From NCBI RefSeq assembly GCF_022539505.1, contig NC_061514.1, positions 214,555,141 through 214,619,140 on the forward strand: a stretch of DNA of 64,000 bases, given 5' to 3'. Below, piece by piece: positions 56,350 through 64,000 of this stretch. The notes under the pieces were generated by a model, which worked only from the letters and a program-made list of their open reading frames with translations, did no database searches and was not told the origin of the DNA. Position numbers and translations under genes: made by a program. The DNA is from Lolium rigidum (taxonomy: Eukaryota; Streptophyta; Magnoliopsida; Poales; Poaceae). Within the stretch, counting starts at the first letter, position 1; each line of letters begins with the position of its first letter.

Positions 56350-57783
56350 ATAGAAATCGTCGATGCCCTTTTGACTAGAACACTTTGCAAAAATTGGGCC
56401 AAAGAAGGTATCGAGGCATATAAGTCTTTGATTTCATCAAGACCCAAAACATGAATATCCAAACGAGTGAGTAAAAGGTTGAGCTTGCGAGAAAGAGCAT
56501 TCGCAACTACATTGTCCTTGCCCTTCTTGTATTTGATTACATATGGAAAGGACTCAATGAACTCAACCCATTTTGCATGTCTTTTGTTCAAATTGTGTTG
56601 ACTTTTCAAATACTTCAAAGACTCATGGTCGGAGTGAATGACAAACTCTTTTGGCCAAAGATAGTGTTGCCAAACATCAAGAACACGAACCAAAGCATAA
56701 AGTTCCTTGTCATATATAGGATAGTTGAGGCGTGCGCCATCCAACTTCTCGCTATAGTATGCCACGCGTTTTCCATTTTGCATAAGGACACCACCAATTC
56801 CAAGTCCACTCGCATCACATTCTATCTCAAAAGTTTTTGCAAAATCGGGAAGAACGAGGAGTGGTGCCTCGGTGAGTTTGTTTTTCAATTCACCAAAAGC
56901 GTTTTGTTGTGCCTTGCCCCAAACAAACGGAACATTCTTTTTTGTATGCTCATTTAAAGGGCAAGCAATGGTGCTAAAATCTTTCACAAATCGTCTATAG
57001 AAACCGGCAAGTCCATGAAAACTTCGAACTTGACCAACGTTTGTAGGAGTGGGCCAATTGTGGATGGCCTCAACCTTCGAAGAATCAACTTCAATCCCAT
57101 TGGCGGAAACCACAAATCCAAGAAAAACCAGCTTGCTTTGTGCAAAGGTGCACTTGGGAAGATTTGCAAAGAGCTTTTCACGGCGCAAGATGCATAAGAC
57201 TTCTCTCACATGTTGCACATGGTCCTCGAGATTTTTGCTATAAATGAGAATATCATCGAAATAGACAACCACACTCTTGCCAATGAGAGGTCGCAAGATG
57301 TGATTCATGAGACGCATGAAAGTAGATGGAGCATTTGAAACACCAAATGGCATGACAAGCCATTCATAGAGACCAAGTTTGGTCTTGAATGCCGTCTTCC
57401 ATTCATCACCAATTGCCACGCGGATTTGGTGGTAGCCACTACGCAAATCTATCTTGGAAAAAATTGTGGCACCACTCAAATCATCAAGCATGTCATCTAA
57501 ACGCGGAATGGGATGGAGGCATCGAACGGTAATGGCATTGATGGGGCGACAATCCATACACATTCGTTGCGACTCATCCGGTTTAGGAACGAGAATCACG
57601 GGAACCGCACAAGGGCTTAAGCTTTCACGTACATACCCTTTTTCGAGGAGATCTTGAATTTGGCATTGAATCTCCTTTGTGTCTTCGGGGTTGGTGCGGT
57701 AGGCGGCGTGGTTTGGTAGAGGGGCGCCGGGTATGAGGTCGATGCGGTGCTCGATCCCTCGAGCGGTGGTAGTCCATGAGGAA
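56350..57783 (-). CDS. Reverse transcriptase and RNase H of CRM-like B (5' end cut off)
   Basis: The frame runs from the junction at 57784 through [14 protein letters not shown], the [13 protein letters not shown] palm motif, [15 protein letters not shown] and [14 protein letters not shown] with paired Asp. The connection follows ([14 protein letters not shown]), then RNase H ([60 protein letters not shown]). A shift near 56370 separates it from integrase. A 1-base change is also needed near 57765, where GLPPL becomes readable only in another frame. The first part of pol, with protease and gag, is absent because another LTR element starts at 57784. Confidence 0.88.
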
Positions 57784-58805
57784 TGTGGTGACCCGGCATA
57801 CCACCGCATGGTGTAGTATGCAAGTCCGATATAACACCAATGAAACACCGTTCCACTAGTATTATATCGCTCGTGAGTGGTACAACGAAACATATGCGGG
57901 TCCAAGGCATGTCTATAGAATTACATCATTGACTCCATTACATAAGATCAGCACAGCCTCCTACTTTACAATGAGGTAAAACTGCAGGTAACTCCAGAAG
58001 AACGACTCGTAGTCTAGTCTTATCACGAACTCTATTTGTAGAGTATTTCACTAACTACAGAGGCTAAGAATAGACTCTAGCTAAATAGGAGCTAAGTTTA
58101 GGAAACTAGTTTCCTTCTATGGCTAGACTAGGTTTTCTCCTTGTTGGATGTGGTATCTGACTCTTCCGGCAGATTTCTGTCCCTTGAAGTAGTTGTTGAC
58201 TTCTCGATCTTCGAGTTGCACTGTAGATCCTCCTTCGATGCCTCCATATCTAAGCAGGGGATTTAAGAGTGGGATGAGTACGAGCGTACTCAACAAGTTC
58301 ATTATAGGAAAGAGGTGTTTAATGCACTAGCTACGACATTAGACCAGAAAGTCTAATACCAATGCAAGTTTTCATAATCATTTCTTCAAAAGGTTTCTTT
58401 TATTCGGAAGAACTATGTCCGTCGACCTTCACCGGTTTACTAGAACTTCATGGAGCTCCTTTCCGGCGCGTTCGTAGCTTCCATATCCCGGAACAGGGAG
58501 TGACGGTCACGGTTCTTTACACTCTGCAGAGGTGTGTTGCTTTACCCATAAGAGATCTTAACCTTGGTGCCAACCAGGTGTACATTCCTGTGCACACTTC
58601 CTTTGGTGTGAGGCCCGGTATAAGGTCTAGCCAATCATGTTCCTCCGCTACCTCGAACACCCACCCGTTGTTGCATGCCCCGACCCTGGGTCCACGCCGG
58701 TCCCATTATTCCCGTAATTTCGTGGTGGACCCCGACCACGACGACAGATGCTCGGGCTCTACCATACACTCCTACGCCGGTAGCCGCAACCCATCATAGA
58801 CCGCA

Positions 58806-58926
58806 TTACCGTGGGGAATTAGAATGGGATCCCCACCCTCCGGTTGTTCAGCAAGACACCAACTGCTACGGCAAGCAATGCTTTACCGTGGGGAATTAGA
58901 ATGGGATCCCCACCCTCCGGTTGTTC
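58806..58926. repeat. Short tandem duplication (unit 77 bp) in the right-hand LTR
   Basis: TTACCGTGGGGAATTAGAAT and the following CCCACCCTCCGGTTGTTC occur at 58806 and again at 58883. Confidence 0.9.
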
Positions 58927-61693
58927 CGCCGGATACAACTCGCTACGGTAAGCGCATCCGTTGATGAACGAGAGGTGGAAACACTTTTGACTACTCCGTC
59001 CCACTCCGGATCTTATGGTTAACACGGGTATTACGGCACAAGAATCATCTGGCGACATTTGTTGTTTAATCCTAGATGGATATAAACCCGTGCAATGGAA
59101 CCTCCACCATATCAACACAATCCATGGTTCCATTGCCCACCACATAGTCATATTCATAGTTATGAAAGTAGTGGTTTTGGTTTTTATGCAATAGTGATAA
59201 CCATAGTACTTTGCAAGTAATTTGATAGAAATAATCAAATGACATGAGCAAGTGATGAACTTGCCTTTCTTGACTGCAAGATTATGCGGACAAGGTCTTC
59301 GATACGCAATAACTCCAAATTCTGAAATAGCATCATCGTCCGGTAAGGACGATGTTTAAAAGATTGGCAAGGATGCAATAATGCATAAGTATGAGATGCA
59401 ATCGCTCTAAGCGTGTCCTAACCCCGATGATTTAGGATTAGTGAGTGGTAATGATTGATTTAGGGTGTGTTGTACTTTTAGAGTGATTCACATACAAGGT
59501 TCTTATTCAGGTGTGATTACTTGGTATTATAAACAGGTAGATAATAAAGCATAATAACCAATTGAGCACAAAGAGAATGATTATTAGCATAATGTTAACA
59601 AGTAAAGAACAAGTGGTCGGTTTTAGTACTATATGGCATGGTTAATGATTGATTATCATATACTTTAAAAGAATAACTTTTGAAGAACATGTAATTTGAT
59701 AAAGAACAAGTATGGTAATTAGGTTTGTGGGTTGCTATAATTTATTCTGGTTCCAAGTAGTTTTCGGAGTAATTATAAGATGGATCACAACATAGTTGGA
59801 TTCATCAACAACTAGGGCTTGTAAGGTTGAGATAAGCCTAGGCATCTTAAGCAATTCATTATGCATGGCTGTTGTCGATGGTTGGTTTATCTTGCTAGTG
59901 ATAGTCGGCTAGGGTTTATAGGTCCTTATAAGCAGTGGTTGATGATGATTCCTTATTTTCTTCAAAAGAATAACTTTTGAAGAACATACTTCTTAATTAA
60001 TAAGAAGTATATCAATTAGGTGGAAGTGGTCTAGGTTTTATCGTTGGTTCTATTAAGTCGTGAGTAATTGGCTCCTCGAATAGGATGGTTGATAAGTATT
60101 CAACACTAGTAGGGTTTAGTGGATTATGGTTAGGTAATGCTCGGATTTGGCATAGCTGCTCCTGAGGTTCATCACATTGGTGTGATGCTAAATAGGGATA
60201 GGTAAGGTTGTTGCCTCTAAGGATAAGAACTAGGGTTGGTTCTATTTGATCATCTAGGTTTGATTAAGATGAACACATGGGATACTAATTTGGTAATGAT
60301 GGTTTCTACATTTTATGTGATCATGACAATTATTTAGTTGCTATTATAGTTCTATGTTTGAAAGGAAAGTATCATGATCACATGTTCTAACTTAGGGTTT
60401 AGGTTAGAAGCAAACTAGGATTCATATGAATTAATGGAGCTAGGGTTTGGTGCATAATTGAATTAGGGTTTTAGGGTTCCACATAAAATTATGAGGTTAT
60501 CACTTGGTTTATAATGAAACTAGGGTTTCCTAATTACCCTATAATTATTGGATTAATACCTTCATTAATAAAGTTGAAGTTATTAATAATTTTGAAATAA
60601 AAATAATATTAGATTTGATATTTTATTATTTTTAATGAATTAATAATTAAAGTAATTATTATTCAGGGTTTAAGTCCCTCCAATAAGGATTTAATAAATT
60701 ATCAATAAAGAAAAAAATTATTTTTATTGTTTCCTTTATTTACTTACTGGTTTTTTTATTTATTTTAGAACTTTTACTTAATTTCAGAATTTTTGTTGCA
60801 TTTGGAATTAAAAGAAAAGACTTAATTGATAGGTATTTAAATAACTAAATTTTTATTACGAATAAAATTTTCATTTTATATTTTTATTGGATAGAGTTTA
60901 CTTTTTCTAAGAATTTTGATATATTATTTATATTTTTCTGAGTTATAATGAATTTTCTACATATTTTTAAAGTTTCAGTGATAATTGAATTTGAATTAAA
61001 AATAAAAGAAACGGTTTGGTACCGTGGCAGAACCTAGCACTAGACACTGACCCGTGGGACCAGTGCCACGTAGGCTGCCACGCAAGCGGCGTTTGGTCAA
61101 GTTTGACCGGGCGTGTTGAACCCGCCGGCGTTTAAACGCCGGTGGGCCACCAGCGGAACGACGCCGCCGATTTACCGGCCTCCCCACACGCGCGGTTAGG
61201 CTCTACTCGAACCTCTACGACATGCCGAGCACCATGGTGGTGTTGATTTTCGAATGGGTCACCGGAGCATCGCCGACAAACGATGCCCGTGGCGCAGGCA
61301 ACTCCGGCGAAACCACGGAACCAAGCTACGGGCGATGATATGATGTGCAAATAGGCTCTAAAGAGGCGTGTGCTCACCTGTGTACGATGGTATGGTCGAT
61401 GCCGTTGATTGTGGACGGAGACGGCGAGAATGTCCGCCGATTCGGCGAGATGTCGCGAAGGGATGTTGAAATTGGACCGATTCGTAGCTCCCCGGATGCG
61501 TGCTTCTCGCACAGAGGCTCTACGCGTCAAGACGCATCTCCCGGACCTCTTGCCGGAGTCTCGGGCGGCTCCTATCGTCGGCTTCTTCTCCGACTCCGGC
61601 GGCCAGTACATGAGAATGGTGTGAGTTGGAGAGGGATTGAGAGAGAATGGTTGGGCGGAGGTGAACAAGGATGGCACGGCGGTCATTCTGGTG

Positions 61694-61703
61694 CTTTTAT
61701 ATG
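61694..61703 (-). promoter_or_regulatory. TATA-like box of the right-hand LTR
   Basis: GCATATAAAA on the minus strand, between a GC-rich leader-like zone (61130-61690) and AT-rich sequence to the right. The placement fits a U3/R boundary with transcription towards lower coordinates. Confidence 0.45.
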
Positions 61704-61965
61704 CCTCGAGGTGGTCTGGAACGACGACGAGTCGTCGGCGACGAGCGGCCAGGATACGGTGGAGATGCGGTTAGGGTTTTCGGTGCCCGAATCTAGATGG
61801 TCCGACTGGCTGCGGACTCCACTGCCATGCGCTAGGGTTCGGGACGACGCCTGCGTCCACTCCGTGCTTATCGGCGACGAGGACGTGGCCGGCGAAGTTG
61901 GTCACGGCGTCTCGTGGCGTCCATGCGAGGAAGACAGAGACGACGTCTCCCCGCACGAATCTTAA

Positions 61966-64000
61966 AGCAAGCGAAACGGTATGAGTTTTAGGTTGGGCCG
62001 TCTGGGCTGGCGGTTGGGCCGTGGTGTTGCGCTCCTCTGCAGTCGCGCTGGGCTGTGGTAGCCCAATAGGTATGTCTCTCTTTTTCTTATTTTCTTTACT
62101 GTTTTCTGTTTTTCTGTTTTGTATTTGCTATATTTAAATTCTGTTTTTAATTCGAATCTGTTTTGCAGGATTTTAAATGTATGGATCCTTTTGGGAATAT
62201 ATAAAGATAATAACATAACTTCCTATAAGATCTTAAAAATATTTTATATGTATAATGACACCTTTGTTTAATAAAAGGTATTAGGGATTGGAAATGAGCA
62301 TCTATAAAGTTATAATTTTCAATATCGATTTAGGGTGGTCCAAACTATTTTCAAATAGGCCCTTTTAAGTACCTATTGTTAGTTAGGTTTGATTATAGCC
62401 CTATTTCCAGGTTAGCACTATTATTGTATTTTTAATGACACCCAAAAGATACTAGAGTAGATATTACTCTATTCAAGGTTAGGCTTTGTTTACAGATATG
62501 AGTGGTTGATCACCACACATATGGTTTAATTATAGGACTTAGCATTAGGTGGCTCTTTTATTTTATAATTAAGCATGATAGTGCAATGCTAAGGTTCTCA
62601 TTCTATGTGCTTACTGACACATGGTTTGAAACTCAAATATGGCCTATATTTTAATCTCCACTTATGTATGATAGTATAATTGCGGCTTAATGTTTCATAT
62701 GCTCCTCTAATTACTAAGGATCCGAGAATGGGTTCTATCTTATCTCTGTTAACTTCTTTTATATCCTTAATCTATTAAGGAAGTAATTAAAGTGGTTATA
62801 GTTCTTTTTATAATTAACTTTGGTTATTTGGATGTATGGTTTCTCACCATATAAAGTATAGAGTTTCTCTCTAAGGTTTTTCTTAGGTCCTTTATTTGAG
62901 GATTAAATGGAATATAGAGGTGATAGGGTTCTACTTATGATCACCAAGTGATTCACAAGTTAAGGTTGGGATATAAGCCTAGGGTTGCTTACCAGTTACC
63001 TCCCTTTGATTTCATGTGATGAATGGTATCTACTGATCCTATTAGGGTTTACTTATCCTCACATACCTCAAGAGCATGATCATGGTTTGGCTTCCTCAAG
63101 GTATCTCCTCATTAATTAGGTTTTCTCAGTCTCCATGATCAAGCATTGTCTTGATCAACTAGGGTATAGTACTTCTAATTTACCTTCTTGAATGGTACTA
63201 CTATGATTGCCTCTAAAGTTTATATCCCAGGAGAATGCCTGAGATATTATGTTAGGGTTCTACTCAACAATGAATCAATGATGATGTGATCATCTGGTTA
63301 TAAGAATAGTTCTCTCCCTCAAATCCAGGTGATGCCTCAACTATCTTGAGTGTAACACTAGATGTTGAGCTCTCTCTTATAGGAATGGTTTATTCTAGAG
63401 TTTATGGTATGTTCACAAGATCTCATTAGATAATAAAGGGTTAAGTCTCCACCTAGATGCTTAGTTGGATTAGTTGCTACTTTACTTCATCATTTCATAG
63501 ATATGATCTTACTCCATTTGGCATTGGCTATCTCACCACTCCCAAATGATATGGTTTAACTCCTAATGCTTTGGTTCAATGGTTGTCACTTATTCTTAAA
63601 TAGGTAAAGCTATGATTTATATGATTGGTCTCTCTCTCATTTGGAAAGGTCTTTAATACTAACTTATGATTAGGCTCCATAGAGAATGATGGGGTCACCA
63701 CTATCTATGGTTAACATAGGTGGATCCTCTCTCTAGAAATATCTTGAATAAGTTCCTAGGGTTCCTCTTAAAGATGGTGATTAAAATACTTGGATGTATA
63801 TCCAAGGTTTAGCTCAAGGTTTGTTGCTTCTCTAATAATTATTGTAGAACTCTCATCTCTCTTGGTTTGATGTATAATAATATGGAATAGAGAAGGATTT
63901 CTATTTCTAGAGTTGATCTCCTTGTCTTGTTTCCAAGATTGAAATATAATGAATACCATGAGGTTCATGGTAGGTTCAAGAATTATCTTAAGACATGGAA
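61966..64000. other. AT-rich end of the window, no gene seen
   Basis: No domain-bearing frame, RNA gene or recognised transposon terminus. Probably U3 of the LTR that starts at 57784, by continuity only. Confidence 0.4.

Larger units (their letters stand above)
54044..57783 (-). mobile_element. CRM-like chromovirus B (Ty3/Gypsy), 3' part
   Basis: Reads right to left: reverse transcriptase, RNase H, integrase, purine tract, 3' LTR (54044-55188). LTR ends TGATAAGGGC and GCTACATCA match the style of element A. Coding sequence again runs across the purine tract into the LTR (GPMTRARAQAIRQEVNSLL). It is a different, better-preserved subfamily than A. It breaks off at 57784 within the N-terminal part of reverse transcriptase, where another LTR element begins. 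Gag, protease and 5' LTR must lie beyond the window or be lost. Confidence 0.82.
57784..64000 (-). mobile_element. Long LTR (or LTR plus 5' part) of another retroelement, running off the window
   Basis: Begins TGTGGTGACCCGGCATACCACC directly inside CRM-like B pol, after AGGAA (57779-57783, probable target duplication). Layout resembles the Tekay-like LTR at 21639: a TGTG start, a GAGTACGAGCGTACTCAAC word near 58275-58295 and CACTCTGCAGAGG..TGT near 58522. A minus-strand TATA-like CATATAAAAG (61694-61703) lies next to a GC-rich zone, and the sequence then turns AT-rich. No gag or pol appears before 64000, and no second boundary or TGTTACA-type end could be set. The orientation and the Tekay resemblance are inference. 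Confidence 0.55.

Noticed and set aside
61345..61965. 206-codon open frame, overlapping long frames on the opposite strand
   Set aside because: Lies in a GC-rich zone of a presumed LTR, where stops are rare on both strands. No recognisable motif.
1..64000. tRNA, rRNA or microRNA genes
   Set aside because: No stretch with tRNA box A/B pairing, rRNA words or a convincing precursor hairpin beyond MITE inverted repeats was recognised by eye. A covariance-model search would be needed to exclude them.

Overview
The window looks like a chromosome segment from a pooid grass, most probably Triticeae (wheat, barley, rye or Aegilops type). The evidence is a dense stack of nested LTR retrotransposons with Triticeae-type LTR ends, Stowaway MITEs, an Au-SINE tail, a CACTA element beginning CACTACAAGAAAA, and intron-containing genes. 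There is no bacterial, organellar, rRNA or tRNA signature. The species call is inference; the plant and grass assignment is firm.

Layout. 1-6769: a Sabrina-like, Athila-lineage Gypsy element on the minus strand, with gag and protease but no reverse transcriptase or integrase. It sits in a satellite-like array. 6770-20200: about 34 monomers of 300-340 bp, arranged as A-A'-B higher-order units. Two promoter-like spacers (11033 and 16450) interrupt the array, and the second spacer carries a solo LTR (16754-18286, TSD CACAA). Every clearly read monomer has a GGTCAAA/TTTGACC dyad, that is, two divergent W-box-like motifs. 21555-33400: a RING-less SINA/SIAH-type zinc-finger gene. Its promoter, a third copy of the array spacer, has been split by a complete 10.79 kb Tekay-like chromovirus (21639-32428, TSD GTTCC), leaving about 80 bp of native sequence upstream of the TATA box.

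34645-41394 is a small low-copy gene island. It holds a MITE, a duplicated promoter, a second SINA-like copy broken by a frameshift, a coiled-coil gene with an internal 844-bp exon duplication, and a DUF295 fragment. The last exon of the first SINA-like gene is a copy of the 3' exon of the coiled-coil gene, joined exactly at a splice acceptor, so that gene is a chimera.

41395-64000 is a nest of insertions whose right-hand halves all lie beyond the window. CRM-like element A starts at 41395. A CACTA element starting at 46543 interrupts its gag. The CACTA carries about 136-bp subterminal repeats and a spliced minus-strand gene with two B3-like domains and a quadruplicated exon. CRM-like element B (54044) lies in that sequence, and another LTR element (57784 to the window end) interrupts its pol. 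All retroelements whose orientation can be read run on the minus strand. No retroelement polyprotein here is fully intact; the best-preserved reading frame is the integrase of CRM-like B.
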